Assembly (NCBI GenBank): GCA_021324795.1
Contig: JAJPIK010000030.1
Span: forward strand, 248,001-312,000
DNA length: 64,000 nt
DNA from: Chloroflexota bacterium
Lineage (GTDB): Bacteria; Chloroflexota; UBA6077; FW602-bin22; CADDYW01
Direction of reading: 5' to 3'
Under the pieces are notes generated by a model. The model searched no databases, had not been told where the DNA came from, and saw only the letters and a program-made list of their open reading frames with translations. Made by a program: the position numbers and the translations under genes. Shown here piece after piece: positions 7,472 to 16,974 of this stretch (its first letter is position 1; each line of letters opens with the position of its first letter).

Positions 7472-9022
7472 ATGTCTACACGAACGGAAACGCTGGAAGC
7501 AAATCCGCTGCGAGAGAGTCTACGCCTCGAACGAACGCCGGAACCATGCATCATGGTTATTTTCGGCGCCTCGGGAGATCTGACGAAACGAAAACTGATT
7601 CCGGCGTTGTACAACCTCTCACGCGAGCGACTTATTCCCGCGGGATTCAGTGTGATCGGCTTTGCTCGTCGTGACATCGGCACGGATCTCTTCCGCGAAA
7701 ATCTGTTGGAGAGCGTAAACCAATTCTCACGCAGTCGCCCGGTCCAGCCGGCCGTTTGGGATACCTTCGCCCAGGGCATTCACTATCTTCAGTCTGATTT
7801 CAACGACCCATCCGGCTACCGTGAGCTCGCTAATTTGCTCGATCACCTGGACCGCGAGCGGGGAACCGAAGGGCGCCGCGTCTTTTATCTCGCCACGCCC
7901 CCCAGCGCCTACCCCGAGATCATTCAGCAACTTGGCGCCTCGGGTCTTGCCAAGCCCAAGGATCCCAACTGTTGGGCGCGGATCATCATCGAAAAGCCCT
8001 TTGGCCGAGATCTCGAAAGCGCGATCGAGCTCAATCGCCAGGTTGCCGACGTCTTTCACGAAGATCAGGTCTTTCGCATCGACCACTATCTTGGCAAAGA
8101 GACCGTCCAGAATATCCTGGTTTTTCGCTTTGCGAATGGCATCTTCGAGCCAATTTGGAACCGGCGCTACGTCGACCACGTTCAAATCACGGTGAGCGAG
8201 AGTATTGGCACCGAGGGGCGAGGTCGTTACTACGATGAAACTGGCGCGTTGCGTGATATGGTCCAGAACCATCTCATGCAGCTCCTGACACTCGTAGCGA
8301 TGGAGCCCCCGGCCAATTTCAATGCTAACGCCGTCCGTGATGAAAAGGTAAAGGTGCTCCACGCGATTCGCCCGCTCTCGGAATTCGAAGTCGACTCCTA
8401 CGCGGCACGCGGGCAATACGGTCCGGGCTCGATCGGGGCAGAGGATGTGCCCGGATACCGCGAAGAGCCCGGAGTCAATCCCGACTCCAATACCGAAACC
8501 TTCGTCGCGATGAAGCTCTTCATCGATAATTGGCGCTGGGCTGATACGCCTTTCTATATTCGAACTGGCAAACGCTTGCCGCGACGAGTGAGCGAAATCG
8601 CGATTCAGTTCAAACGCGCCCCCCACGCCCTGTTCGGTCAGGCGGCCGAGGGCATGGAGCCGAACGTCCTGGTGCTGCGCATTCAGCCCAACGAGGGCAT
8701 TGCGCTCCGCGCCGGCGCCAAGGTACCTGGTCCAACCATCCAGATCCGCTCGATCAACATGGACTTCCTTTATGGCCTATCGTTTGGAGTCGAGCAGCCC
8801 GAAGCGTACGAACGCCTCTTGCTCGACTGCATGCTCGGCGATTCAACGCTCTTCACCCGCAGCGACGAAGTCGAGGCGGCCTGGCGATTGCTCATGCCAA
8901 TTTTGAACCATTGGGCAGAGGTCACCCCGACCGATTTCCCCAACTACCCTGCAGGGACTTGGGGGCCTGATGCCGCGCATGCGCTCATCGAGGAAGATGG
9001 TCGACGCTGGCGTCGGCTTTGA
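7472..9022 (+). CDS. zwf: Glucose-6-phosphate 1-dehydrogenase
   Basis: 516 residues; oxidises glucose 6-phosphate to 6-phosphogluconolactone with NADP+, the first step of the oxidative pentose phosphate path. The Rossmann motif GASGDLTKRKL is near residue 30 and the active-site signature RIDHYLGKETVQN with catalytic His follows near residue 200. The ATG at 7472 has GGGGGAG about 7 nt upstream; an in-frame start at 7406 lacks this. opcA follows after 12 bp, the usual actinobacterial/cyanobacterial arrangement in which OpcA is needed for full G6PDH activity. gnd is located at 29.7 kb. Assignment is firm. Confidence 0.96.
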   Translation: MSTRTETLEANPLRESLRLERTPEPCIMVIFGASGDLTKRKLIPALYNLSRERLIPAGFSVIGFARRDIGTDLFRENLLESVNQFSRSRPVQPAVWDTFAQGIHYLQSDFNDPSGYRELANLLDHLDRERGTEGRRVFYLATPPSAYPEIIQQLGASGLAKPKDPNCWARIIIEKPFGRDLESAIELNRQVADVFHEDQVFRIDHYLGKETVQNILVFRFANGIFEPIWNRRYVDHVQITVSESIGTEGRGRYYDETGALRDMVQNHLMQLLTLVAMEPPANFNANAVRDEKVKVLHAIRPLSEFEVDSYAARGQYGPGSIGAEDVPGYREEPGVNPDSNTETFVAMKLFIDNWRWADTPFYIRTGKRLPRRVSEIAIQFKRAPHALFGQAAEGMEPNVLVLRIQPNEGIALRAGAKVPGPTIQIRSINMDFLYGLSFGVEQPEAYERLLLDCMLGDSTLFTRSDEVEAAWRLLMPILNHWAEVTPTDFPNYPAGTWGPDAAHALIEEDGRRWRRL

Positions 9023-9034
9023 GCAGGGGGAAAC

Positions 9035-10180
9035 GTGGATCAGTCGACGGACTTGGGAACACCGTTGTCCGGTCGGGTGAGCGCCGACGCGATCGAAGAC
9101 GCACTGGCCAACTCCTGGCAGGAGCTCCATTCGGATCTGAATTCTCACTATCCAGCCGTACGCGCTAGTGTGCTGAGCTTGGTCGTACGGATTGCCGATC
9201 GGCGGCGGACCAATGAAATCCTGGCAGCAATTAGCCACATGTCTCGACAGCATCCTTCCCGAACGATTATTCTCTTACCGGGGGTCGAGTCGAGTGGTAG
9301 CTCGGTCCGAGTCTGGTATGATACCCGGTGCTATGGTAGTCCGGAGCAAGACCGATTCGTGTGCGGCGAGCAGGTCGTCCTTGAAGCCCAGGGACACGCC
9401 AATAACTACCTTCCTTCACTAACCGATCAACTCATGCTTACCGACCTCCCCTCGTTTCTCTGGTGGGTCGGAAACCTCCCCGCGGTCGAGGATCCACTCT
9501 TCGACCGCCTTACTGCGCTATCGGACCGCCTGATCGTCGATTCGTCCGATTTCGCAACCCTGGCCCGGTCGCTCGCGCGACTGAGCTACTTAGCACGACG
9601 GCGGCACCAGCCTTGCGCCCCAAGTGACCTCAACTGGGCACGCCTCACCCATTGGCGCGCTTTGGTTGCCCAGTTTTTCGACGCATCGTGGGCTCTCCCG
9701 TACCTCAATCAGATCAGCACGGTCTCGATCGAATTCAATGCTCGCAACGCGGCATCTGGTCGCGCGCAGGCGCTCCTTCTGATTAGCTGGCTGGCCAGCC
9801 AGCTTGGCTGGCGGATTGATGCGCCGACAACACTTCGGCGCGGTGATCGCATCGAAGGGGGGTTACGGCGCCGGGACGGTCGTCGAGTCCTCGTCAGCGC
9901 GCGCGGAGTTGACCTGGGCCAATTAGAAGGTCTCGTCCGCTTGGAGCTCGTGGCCGGCCACGCCGCGCGCTTTCGGGTAGCGAGAGAGCTCGATGGCACC
10001 TTCGCTCAGACAGAAGCCGAAGTCGTCGGCGCTTCGCTCGTTCGTCGGGTTGTCCGCTTCGAGTCGGCAGCATTGAGTTCGCTGCTCAGCGACGAGCTCG
10101 TCCTCTTTCGTCGCGACCACGTCTACGAGGCCGCTCTGGACGCCGCGGTAGCTCTGACTGGCGGTGTCTTCGGCCATTGA
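9035..10180 (+). CDS. opcA: OpcA-like glucose-6-phosphate dehydrogenase assembly protein
   Basis: 381 residues from GTG with AGGGGG upstream. The N-terminal half includes the conserved stretches VRASVLSLVVRIAD, SRTIILLP and DLPSFLWWVGNLP characteristic of OpcA/OxPPCycle proteins; the C-terminal half is more variable. OpcA is known as an allosteric effector or assembly factor of G6PDH, not an enzyme. Position 12 bp after zwf supports the call and implies one transcript. No membrane segments or metal-site motifs are seen. Confidence 0.88.
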   Translation: MDQSTDLGTPLSGRVSADAIEDALANSWQELHSDLNSHYPAVRASVLSLVVRIADRRRTNEILAAISHMSRQHPSRTIILLPGVESSGSSVRVWYDTRCYGSPEQDRFVCGEQVVLEAQGHANNYLPSLTDQLMLTDLPSFLWWVGNLPAVEDPLFDRLTALSDRLIVDSSDFATLARSLARLSYLARRRHQPCAPSDLNWARLTHWRALVAQFFDASWALPYLNQISTVSIEFNARNAASGRAQALLLISWLASQLGWRIDAPTTLRRGDRIEGGLRRRDGRRVLVSARGVDLGQLEGLVRLELVAGHAARFRVARELDGTFAQTEAEVVGASLVRRVVRFESAALSSLLSDELVLFRRDHVYEAALDAAVALTGGVFGH

Positions 10181-10257
10181 TACCCCTTCATTGGCACGTC
10201 CTGTGCACTCTAAGCGGGCGGCTTTCGGCCGATCTTGTTGCCCGATGGAGGGGAAAC

Positions 10258-12012
10258 TTGAGTACTGCGGCTGACTGTTTGGTTGAAACAATTCATCATT
10301 GGGGCGTCGATACCGTTTTTGGTCTGCCTGGTGATGGGATCAACGGTATCATGGAAGCATTGCGCCAGCGGGCCGACAAGATCCGGTTCGTTCAGGTGCG
10401 CCACGAAGAGTCGGCAGCGTTCATGGCGACAGCGTACGCCAAGTACACTGGCCGCCTGGGGTGCTGCCTGGCAACTTCCGGCCCTGGCGCGATTCACTTA
10501 TTGAATGGCCTCTACGACGCCAAGCTTGATCAGCAACCGGTCCTCGCTTTGACCGGAACGACCTATCATGATCTGATTGGCACCCACTACCAGCAAGACA
10601 TCGACGAGATGGCCCTCTTTCAAGGGGTTTCCGCTTATAACGAACGGATCATGGGGCCAGCCCACGTGCGTATCGTCGCCGACCTAGCCTGCCGAACCGC
10701 GTTGTCTCGTCGAGGGGTCAGCCACATTACCTTCCCGACAGATATGCAGCATTGGAAGATGCCGGGACACCCCTCTTCCGCCAAAGTGCTGGGGGCGTCC
10801 TCAGAGGTTTGGGCGAGCAGCGCCAATATGCCGCGTTCCGGTGACCTCCAACGCGCGGCGAACGTTTTGAATAGTGGCAAGAAAATTTGTATCCTCGCCG
10901 GGGCGGGCGCACTCGGCGCGACCGACCAACTCGAAGCGGTCGCCGACAAACTTGGTGCCCCCATCGTCAAGGCTCTACTCGGCAAAGCGTGCGTGCCCGA
11001 CGATAGTCCCTACACAACCGGTGGCATCGGATTACTTGGCACCAAGCCATCGGAAGAAGCGATGGCCAATTGCGATACCTTGTTGATCGTCGGCAGCTCG
11101 TTCCCTTACATGGACTTTTACCCCAAGCACGAGCAGGCTCGCGGCGTTCAGATCGACTCCAACCCGGTCCGGATCGGTCTCCGCTTCCCGGTTGAGGTAG
11201 GACTCGTCGGCGACAGCCGCATCACGCTCGAAGAGCTGCTGCCCTTACTCAAGTACCATCCGGATCGTAGCTTCCTTCAGACTGCTCAGGACGGTATGAA
11301 AGATTGGTGGAAGCTGATGGATGTGCGTGGTACCTGGGACGTTCACCCAATGCATCCCCAGGTCGTCGCCCACGCCCTCTCAGAAGTCGCAGCGGACGAC
11401 GCGATCATCTCGACTGATAGTGGCACGATCACCACCTGGATTGCTCGGCAGTTCAAGATCCGGCGCGGTCAAATGTTCTCGCTCGCCGGCAATCTCGCGA
11501 CGATGGCCTGCGGTCTTCCCTACGCGATCGCCGCGAAGGTCGCCTGGCCAGAGCGCCAATCGATCGCCTTCGTTGGAGACGGGGCGTTCACCATGCTCAT
11601 GGGCGATTTCGCCACGGCCGTCAAATACGACCTGCCGATCCTCTGCGTCGTGATCAAGAATAACGTGCTTGGTCAAATCATGTGGGAACAAATGGTGTTC
11701 CTGGGCAACCCGCAGTACGGCGTAGAGCTCTGGCCGATTGACTTCGCAGCCTTTGCCCGCGCTTGCGGCGGCGTCGGGTCTTGCGTTGATCGTGCGCAAG
11801 ACGTCAAGCCGGCGCTCCAGGAGGCTCTCCATTCCGGCAAGCCGGCCGTCGTTGAGTGCCTGGTGAATGCCTATGAGCCTCCCATGCCCGCCGAGGTCAC
11901 TCCGGAGCAAGCCTGGCACGTGGCCGAGGCGATGGCACGCGGCGAGCCCAACCGCAACCGGATCGCCGAGACAATCTTTCGCGACCGCATTCACGAGCTA
12001 CAGAAAGTGTAG
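10258..12012 (+). CDS. TPP-dependent pyruvate-oxidase-like enzyme
   Basis: 584 residues. It has the three-domain POX/acetolactate synthase fold: the N-terminal PYR domain with the catalytic Glu in RHEESAAFMATAYAK, a central FAD/Rossmann-like domain, and the C-terminal PP domain with GDGAFTMLMGDFATAVKY and KNN, the Mg-TPP motif. The C-terminal tail beginning EAMARGEPNRNRIAETIF resembles PoxB-type proteins, not acetolactate synthase. TTG at 10258 is chosen because GGAGGGGAAAC is directly upstream; coding potential before it is poor. PoxB decarboxylates pyruvate to acetate and CO2, but other 2-oxoacids remain possible. It follows opcA after 77 bp and ends at a strong hairpin. Confidence 0.82.
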   Translation: MSTAADCLVETIHHWGVDTVFGLPGDGINGIMEALRQRADKIRFVQVRHEESAAFMATAYAKYTGRLGCCLATSGPGAIHLLNGLYDAKLDQQPVLALTGTTYHDLIGTHYQQDIDEMALFQGVSAYNERIMGPAHVRIVADLACRTALSRRGVSHITFPTDMQHWKMPGHPSSAKVLGASSEVWASSANMPRSGDLQRAANVLNSGKKICILAGAGALGATDQLEAVADKLGAPIVKALLGKACVPDDSPYTTGGIGLLGTKPSEEAMANCDTLLIVGSSFPYMDFYPKHEQARGVQIDSNPVRIGLRFPVEVGLVGDSRITLEELLPLLKYHPDRSFLQTAQDGMKDWWKLMDVRGTWDVHPMHPQVVAHALSEVAADDAIISTDSGTITTWIARQFKIRRGQMFSLAGNLATMACGLPYAIAAKVAWPERQSIAFVGDGAFTMLMGDFATAVKYDLPILCVVIKNNVLGQIMWEQMVFLGNPQYGVELWPIDFAAFARACGGVGSCVDRAQDVKPALQEALHSGKPAVVECLVNAYEPPMPAEVTPEQAWHVAEAMARGEPNRNRIAETIFRDRIHELQKV

Positions 12013-12027
12013 ACACTCGGAGGGCAA

Positions 12028-12080
12028 GGGATCAGGACCGGGAGCACAGGCATCTTGCCTGCACTCCCGGTCCTGATCCC
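12028..12080. terminator. Long hairpin between convergent genes
   Basis: An inverted repeat begins GGGATCAGGACCGGGAG, with a 17-bp perfect outer stem, a 2-nt mismatch, 6 more base pairs (CAGGCA/TGCCTG) and a 3-nt loop. There is no clear U-tract, so it may work as a bidirectional transcription barrier or RNA 3' stabiliser for the genes ending at 12012 and 12090. Confidence 0.65.
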
Positions 12081-12089
12081 GAATTTCCA

Positions 12090-13343
12090 CTAGACCAGCT
12101 TGTAGTGTTCGTCGATGTCGCGCTGGTAGGCATCGACCGCCACTGCTTCGACCTCATCAAGCGTCATCGGTCGCCCAGCTAACCCTGATTCGCATACCGC
12201 GTAGACGAGGGCAATCGCTCGACGACCAACTTCGCCGGTCACTTCGGGTTGCCGTTGATTCTGGATGCAATCCGCGAATTCGTAGTACTCGGTAGCCAGA
12301 ATCTTGGCGTCGGTCTCAGTGAACGGGAAGGAATAGGTCCAAACACATTCGCTGCCGAACAGTTGAGCCGCGACCGGCTGGAGGCGGTAGCTCGGCGCGT
12401 ACTCGAGGATCTGCCCATCGCTGATTTCCTTCCCCCCATCAAAGTACAATTTCAGCGGACGGCCATTGCGGTCGCCAGGCGCGATCAGCGAGCCTTTGCT
12501 CCCGTAGACTTCGCGTGCTCGCCGAGCTTGCCCGTGAGCAGCATGGTGGTAGATCCACTGACCGGTCGCGCCATTCTTATACCGAATGTAGGCAAACATC
12601 GCGTCGTCGCCGGTGGCTTCGATGCGGTCAGGATATTGGCTCGACCACTTTGCATAAAAGCCACCGGGCCCGGCGCTAGCATTGTTGTATCGATATTTCT
12701 CGAAAAGGTGCGACCGGCCAAACGCCGATTCCACGTCCCCCAGGTAGTATTGCAGGATGTCAGCATTGTGGACGCCCGCGTCCAGAGTAATCGTGCCAGT
12801 AAATTTCTGATGGCGCCAGGGGGTAATCGCGATCTGGTTTCCACCGCCGATCGACGTTTCAATCATTAATTGCGGCGTGCCGATTGCCCCATCGTCAATC
12901 AGTGCGCGCGCCAACCGATTGATCGGATCGCGGCGATAGTTCTCGGCAACCGAGAGAACTTTTCCTGCCGCTCGTGCCGCTTCGAGGATACGATTACAGC
13001 CGCGTAGGGTGATCGCCAAAGGCTTTTCAATCTGGACGTGTAAGCCGGCTTGCAGACACTCTACGGCAACCTTGTGATGGGAACCGGCATCTGTCGTGAC
13101 GTCGACTCCGACTACTTGCGGCACCGCCGAAACAAGGTCACTGATCTGGGAAAAGACACGAGGTCGAGCGCCGAGCTGCTGTCTCGCTTCATCGGCAAGG
13201 TCTTCGGCGTTCTGCGTATTCAGGTCGCAGACCGCCACGAGCTCCACGTTATTGAAATCGCTTCTTTGCAGAGCGGCCAAACCGGTCAGATGGCGCCGGC
13301 CCATCCCACCGCAGCCAATAATCGCAATTGGTGTTCTTTCCAA
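12090..13343 (-). CDS. Gfo/Idh/MocA-family oxidoreductase
   Basis: 417 residues. The N-terminal Rossmann domain begins TPIAIIGCGGMGRRHLTGL and has the signature VQIEKPLAIT with Lys-Pro of the active site; a C-terminal alpha/beta domain follows (GGFYAKWSSQYPDRIEATGDD). Relatives oxidise sugars, inositols or glycosides with NAD(P). The start is taken as TTG at 13343 since GAGGAGG lies 5 nt before it. It sits 48 bp downstream of the cytochrome b/c gene on the same strand, so read-through from the respiratory cluster is possible although function is unrelated. Substrate unknown. Confidence 0.85.
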   Translation of the reverse strand: MERTPIAIIGCGGMGRRHLTGLAALQRSDFNNVELVAVCDLNTQNAEDLADEARQQLGARPRVFSQISDLVSAVPQVVGVDVTTDAGSHHKVAVECLQAGLHVQIEKPLAITLRGCNRILEAARAAGKVLSVAENYRRDPINRLARALIDDGAIGTPQLMIETSIGGGNQIAITPWRHQKFTGTITLDAGVHNADILQYYLGDVESAFGRSHLFEKYRYNNASAGPGGFYAKWSSQYPDRIEATGDDAMFAYIRYKNGATGQWIYHHAAHGQARRAREVYGSKGSLIAPGDRNGRPLKLYFDGGKEISDGQILEYAPSYRLQPVAAQLFGSECVWTYSFPFTETDAKILATEYYEFADCIQNQRQPEVTGEVGRRAIALVYAVCESGLAGRPMTLDEVEAVAVDAYQRDIDEHYKLV

Positions 13344-13391
13344 ACTGTCCTCCTCGATTTTCTCCAAACAGAGCAGCATCGTGCTCGCAGT

Positions 13392-14801
13392 TTACTTCAG
13401 GCTTTGGAGAAAGTCCACGAGGTTCGACAGATCCTGGGGTGATATGTTACCGGCAAAGGCTGGCATGTTGGTCCCACCGTTCATGATACGGCTGATCAAT
13501 TGCGGCCGAGTCAGAGTGCTTCCAATGTGGGTCAAATCCGGTCCACGCTGGCCACCCGTACCGGCTACCATGTGGCAATCGTGGCATCCCTTCGCGTCGA
13601 AGACCGCTTCTCCCAACCGAGCCGATGGACTAAGTCGATCGGTAATACTTGCAGGGATCGGCTCGGGAGAGAAGTTTGGCGACCAAGGCGCGAGCTCCCC
13701 TTGTTGAACGAGGACGGCGATCGACAACGCAGCAATCACCACAATGCCGACTGCCCAAGGTCGCCGCGCCGGACTGCGTTCGCCCTTGTTCGCGACGAAA
13801 GGCAAGACGATCATCAAGATCGCGACGAGCGCGGGGAAGCCAATGATGAAGACGTTTTCCACGCTTGGTGGGATCAAGGCCAGCAGCGCGAAGTACCAGA
13901 GAAAGTACCAGTCCGGACGAGGATCAGCTTGGATGATCGTTGGATCGGCGAGAGCGCCAAGCTTAGCTGGTCCGACAAAGATGGCCAGGGCGACGACGAC
14001 GACCCCAACCGCCAACGCAAACACGACATCTTTCCAGACGGCATCCGGGAAGAAGGGCTCGCCTTCCTCCTCCAGAAGCTTATGGTACCGCTCCATATAG
14101 GTCGCTGGATCGACCGGTTGGCCTGCCTTGGGTGGCTCGGAAATACCCAGGTGAACGACCAGGTAGAGATGAATGCCCAGCAGGAGAAACATCAGCGCCG
14201 GAATGAGGAACACATGGGTAGCATAGAACCGCGTGAGTGTCGCGCCACCGACGGTTTGACCGGCAATGACGAGCTGGGTGAGCCAATTGCCGATCAGCGG
14301 CGTTCGCCCAGCCTGCTCAGCAGCGACGACCACCGCCCAATAGGCGTTTTGATCCCAGCGAAGGAGCTGACCGGTGAAAGCCATGCCAAGCGTGAGGAAG
14401 AGGAGGAATACGCCAGTCAACCAGTTGAGCTCACGCGGAAACTTGTATGAACCGGCGAGGAGCTCGTGGGCGAGGTGCACGAAAATCAGGATCACCATCG
14501 CCGAAGCGCCCCAATAATGGATTCCACGAATCAGACTGCCCAGGACTGCGACATTAGTAATGAAAGTCAGCGAATCATACGCCGAGATCGGCGCGGGTAC
14601 GTAAGCCATTGCCAGCGCCACGCCGGTGATGATTTGAAAGATGAACGCGACGAGCGTGGCGCTACCGAAGACGTACCACCAGTCGACTCCTCGGGGGACC
14701 GGATGTTCGATGACCGGCAAGATAACCCGAGAAATGCCCAAGCGCTCGTCGAGCCACTCGTAGATCTGTCGACCAGGATTCATCATCGTCGGTTCAGCCA
14801 A
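13392..14801 (-). CDS. Fused cytochrome b / cytochrome c subunit of quinol:cytochrome c reductase
   Basis: 469 residues. Residues 1-215 match the b6-like four-helix half with His pairs in the GIHYWGASAMVILIFVHLAHE and ATHVFLIPALMFLLLGIH helices; residues 240-365 match subunit IV and include PDWYFLWYF, the PEWY-type quinol-site motif in its PDWY form. The C-terminal 90 residues form a cytochrome c domain with CHDCH (C-x-x-C-H haem motif) and distal Met in NMPAFAG. A covalent c domain replaces a separate cytochrome c1. The gene overlaps the Rieske gene by 8 bp; TTG at 14801 is the overlapping start, while ATG at 14786 is an alternative. Confidence 0.93.
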   Translation of the reverse strand: MAEPTMMNPGRQIYEWLDERLGISRVILPVIEHPVPRGVDWWYVFGSATLVAFIFQIITGVALAMAYVPAPISAYDSLTFITNVAVLGSLIRGIHYWGASAMVILIFVHLAHELLAGSYKFPRELNWLTGVFLLFLTLGMAFTGQLLRWDQNAYWAVVVAAEQAGRTPLIGNWLTQLVIAGQTVGGATLTRFYATHVFLIPALMFLLLGIHLYLVVHLGISEPPKAGQPVDPATYMERYHKLLEEEGEPFFPDAVWKDVVFALAVGVVVVALAIFVGPAKLGALADPTIIQADPRPDWYFLWYFALLALIPPSVENVFIIGFPALVAILMIVLPFVANKGERSPARRPWAVGIVVIAALSIAVLVQQGELAPWSPNFSPEPIPASITDRLSPSARLGEAVFDAKGCHDCHMVAGTGGQRGPDLTHIGSTLTRPQLISRIMNGGTNMPAFAGNISPQDLSNLVDFLQSLK

Positions 14802-15294
14802 CCGGCAGAGGACGGGTCAAAATTTGTAGGACGCCGTCCACGACGCGAAATTGGTATTGAAACAGTGGCAACGGTGGTGGCCCCGCGGCCACAGTACCAT
14901 TGGCATAATACACGCCTCCATGACAGGGGCAGAGGAAGAGGTTCGCATCGGGGAGCCAGTTGACTGGGCAGCCAAGATGCGTGCAGTTCACCGCGAACAC
15001 GGTGAAATCGTTGATCCGACTGCTGTTCCGACGAACCCACACCGCGGTCTCGGCGGTCAAACCAGCCCAGGGAAGGGGTGACGGATCCTGGAATGTCGCC
15101 TGAACAGTCTGGCCCTCGCTAAAAAGCGCGGCCGGACCAAGGCTTACCCAACTGCTCGGTGTAGGACGGATTAACGGACTGAGTAAATAGGCAATGATCG
15201 GTATGCCAACGACCGCGCCCGCCAGCGCGCTGAGCCCAATGCTCAGCTTGGCGAGGAATACGCGTCGGCTAACTACGTCGGATGCTTCAGCCAT
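14794..15294 (-). CDS. Rieske iron-sulfur protein of the bc complex
   Basis: 166 residues. A twin-arginine-like n-region (SRRVFLAKL) and one membrane anchor (residues 17-40) precede the soluble Rieske domain, which has the [2Fe-2S] boxes CTHLGC and CPCHGG with both Cys-His pairs. It passes electrons from quinol to the cytochrome c domain at the outer face. ATG at 15294 overlaps the preceding small gene by 8 bp, and the 3' end overlaps cytochrome b by 8 bp, so all three are translationally coupled. Firm call. Confidence 0.93.
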   Translation of the reverse strand: MAEASDVVSRRVFLAKLSIGLSALAGAVVGIPIIAYLLSPLIRPTPSSWVSLGPAALFSEGQTVQATFQDPSPLPWAGLTAETAVWVRRNSSRINDFTVFAVNCTHLGCPVNWLPDANLFLCPCHGGVYYANGTVAAGPPPLPLFQYQFRVVDGVLQILTRPLPVG

Positions 15295-15505
15295 TTCGCA
15301 GCTCTCCAATCCACCCACCCAGGGCAATCGCAAAGACGATCACCCCGACCAGGCTGAAGTAGAGGCTAATAATAAGACCGGACGCGACCATGGTAATACC
15401 TGCGGCCATGACCGCTGGCCAGATCGTTGGTCGAGGCAAGTGGATCATCGGATGCGTGCTTTCAGGATGGGTCGGCAATTCGGCACTTGATCGTGGATTA
15501 CTCAC
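15287..15505 (-). CDS. Small membrane protein of the oxidase/bc cluster
   Basis: 72 residues, GTG start with GAGCGAGAA upstream. Two hydrophobic helices (about 30-48 and 49-65) separated by a very short turn, after a Pro/His-rich cytoplasmic tail. Size, topology and place between ctaG and the Rieske gene are those of the small subunit-IV-type polypeptides of haem-copper oxidases, but sequence signatures for these are too weak to prove it. The 8-bp overlap with the Rieske start indicates it is really translated. Confidence 0.7.
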   Translation of the reverse strand: MSNPRSSAELPTHPESTHPMIHLPRPTIWPAVMAAGITMVASGLIISLYFSLVGVIVFAIALGGWIGELRNG

Positions 15506-15518
15506 GGCAATTCTCGCT

Positions 15519-16352
15519 CTACCTCAGATAGTTGGCTATGAACCGTTCAGAGCTATCATCGGGTGGACGTTCGAACCACCGGATGAAGATGACCATAGCG
15601 GCGCCCAGGAACCAGAGCGCTCCACCAATCCACATGAGTAACGCCCCCACTTGCTGATCGGTAATTGGCGATAACCCAAGGACAACCTGGACCGTTCGGT
15701 AAGGTCCCGGAATGCCATAGGTTGGATAGAGGAGCACAGTCGCGAAAGTGATCAACGCTGCCAGGCCAGTCGAGCTGAGCGCGGCGCCAAAAAGATAAAC
15801 CAGTGAAACCAACTCCGATATCGGCTGAAAATGCGTACGTGGTCGGCAGATTGGCCACCAATAGAGCAGCGCGGAGCCAAGAAAACAAAGATGTTCCCCG
15901 ATGTGAATCGTTTGATTGGCCAAGGCAGCTTCGTACAAGAGTGGCACGTGCCAAAGCCAGGTCAGCACGACGTACAAAAAGAACGCGATGGCCGGTCGAC
16001 CAAGCCACGCAAGAACCCTCTCGACCAGCCTCCATTCCCGGATCCAAGCGAACCATCCTTCCGGTGCTCCCCAGAGGATCAGGCAGGGCACCGGCAAGAG
16101 CAAGAGCAAGTGCTGAATCATGTGGGCAGCGAAGAGATAGCGATCGGACAACGCATCGAGTGGCGAGACCAGCGCAATGACGAGAGCAAGCATCGCCACG
16201 GCAAAGGAGTAAGCTCGCCAGCGGCGCGCGTCGTCTAGCGGCACGGATGGATCCTTGCGCCGTAATGAGAACACGTAAAGCAGGCTGAGCCCCCCGATGC
16301 CCAAGATGAGCGAAGGGTCCCAATCCCAACCGCTTACGAGAAGAGAGCCCAC
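15519..16352 (-). CDS. ctaG: CtaG-family caa3 oxidase assembly membrane protein
   Basis: About 278 residues, seven predicted membrane helices. It shows the caa3_CtaG family features: FAAHMIQHLLLLLPVPCLILWGAP, WLWHVPLLYEAAL, a His in HIGEHLCFLGSALLYWWP. This Bacillus-type CtaG is needed for caa3 oxidase assembly and probably helps copper delivery; it is unrelated to Cox11. The start is uncertain: GTG at 16352 gives a 19-bp overlap with ctaE and removes non-membrane residues that an earlier start would add. Part of the ctaCDEG operon. Confidence 0.87.
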   Translation of the reverse strand: MGSLLVSGWDWDPSLILGIGGLSLLYVFSLRRKDPSVPLDDARRWRAYSFAVAMLALVIALVSPLDALSDRYLFAAHMIQHLLLLLPVPCLILWGAPEGWFAWIREWRLVERVLAWLGRPAIAFFLYVVLTWLWHVPLLYEAALANQTIHIGEHLCFLGSALLYWWPICRPRTHFQPISELVSLVYLFGAALSSTGLAALITFATVLLYPTYGIPGPYRTVQVVLGLSPITDQQVGALLMWIGGALWFLGAAMVIFIRWFERPPDDSSERFIANYLR

Positions 16353-16960
16353 AAATACACCACCGGGAAGATCACTACCCAAACGGCGTCGACAAAATGC
16401 CAATAGAAGGAAACGGCTTCGACTCCAGCAGCACCCCAAGGATGATGCTCGCCAGGTTGAATGATGGCCGCCATAACTGCCATGGAGATCAGACCGACAG
16501 TCACGTGGAGACCGTGAAATCCCGTCAGCAAAAAGAATGACGATGCCCAGATGTTGCGACTAATCGTGACGTTATCAGAATAGAGGTGAAAGTACTCGGA
16601 GCCCTGCCCGATGATAAAGACCGCCCCTAAGAAGATCGTCGCCAGCAGCCATTTCCGGACGCCCGATACGTCGTTGTTCCCGAGCCGACTGGTCACCTTA
16701 TGCATTGTAAAGCTGCTCGAAAGTAGGAAGATCGTGAACACTGCGGTCAACGGAATATTGAGTGCAGTCCGAGCATTCGGCCCGGGGGGACCGGCATTGC
16801 GATAGCTGATGTAGGTGATAATCAGCGCCCCGAAAAAGATTGCCTCTGAGCTGATGAAGATGAGAACGCCCAAGGCGTTGGGATCCATGCGCTGGATCGC
16901 CCCGAGGGGAGGAGCAACGCTCTGAGAAAGGCCCGAACGTGCCGTGGAGTGGTCGGTCAT
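16334..16960 (-). CDS. ctaE: Cytochrome c oxidase subunit III
   Basis: 208 residues and five helices, the short five-helix form of COX3. Visible family residues include ISSEAIFFGALIITYISYR, FTMHKVTSRL, and GFHGLHVTVGLISM with the characteristic HxLH pattern, then SFYWHFVDAVWVVIFPVVYLW. ATG at 16960 has GAGAG upstream; a TTG at 16978 overlapping the ctaD stop is also possible. Cotranscribed with ctaD (gap 14 bp). Confidence 0.93.
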   Translation of the reverse strand: MTDHSTARSGLSQSVAPPLGAIQRMDPNALGVLIFISSEAIFFGALIITYISYRNAGPPGPNARTALNIPLTAVFTIFLLSSSFTMHKVTSRLGNNDVSGVRKWLLATIFLGAVFIIGQGSEYFHLYSDNVTISRNIWASSFFLLTGFHGLHVTVGLISMAVMAAIIQPGEHHPWGAAGVEAVSFYWHFVDAVWVVIFPVVYLWALFS

Positions 16961-16974
16961 GGAATCTCTCACTG

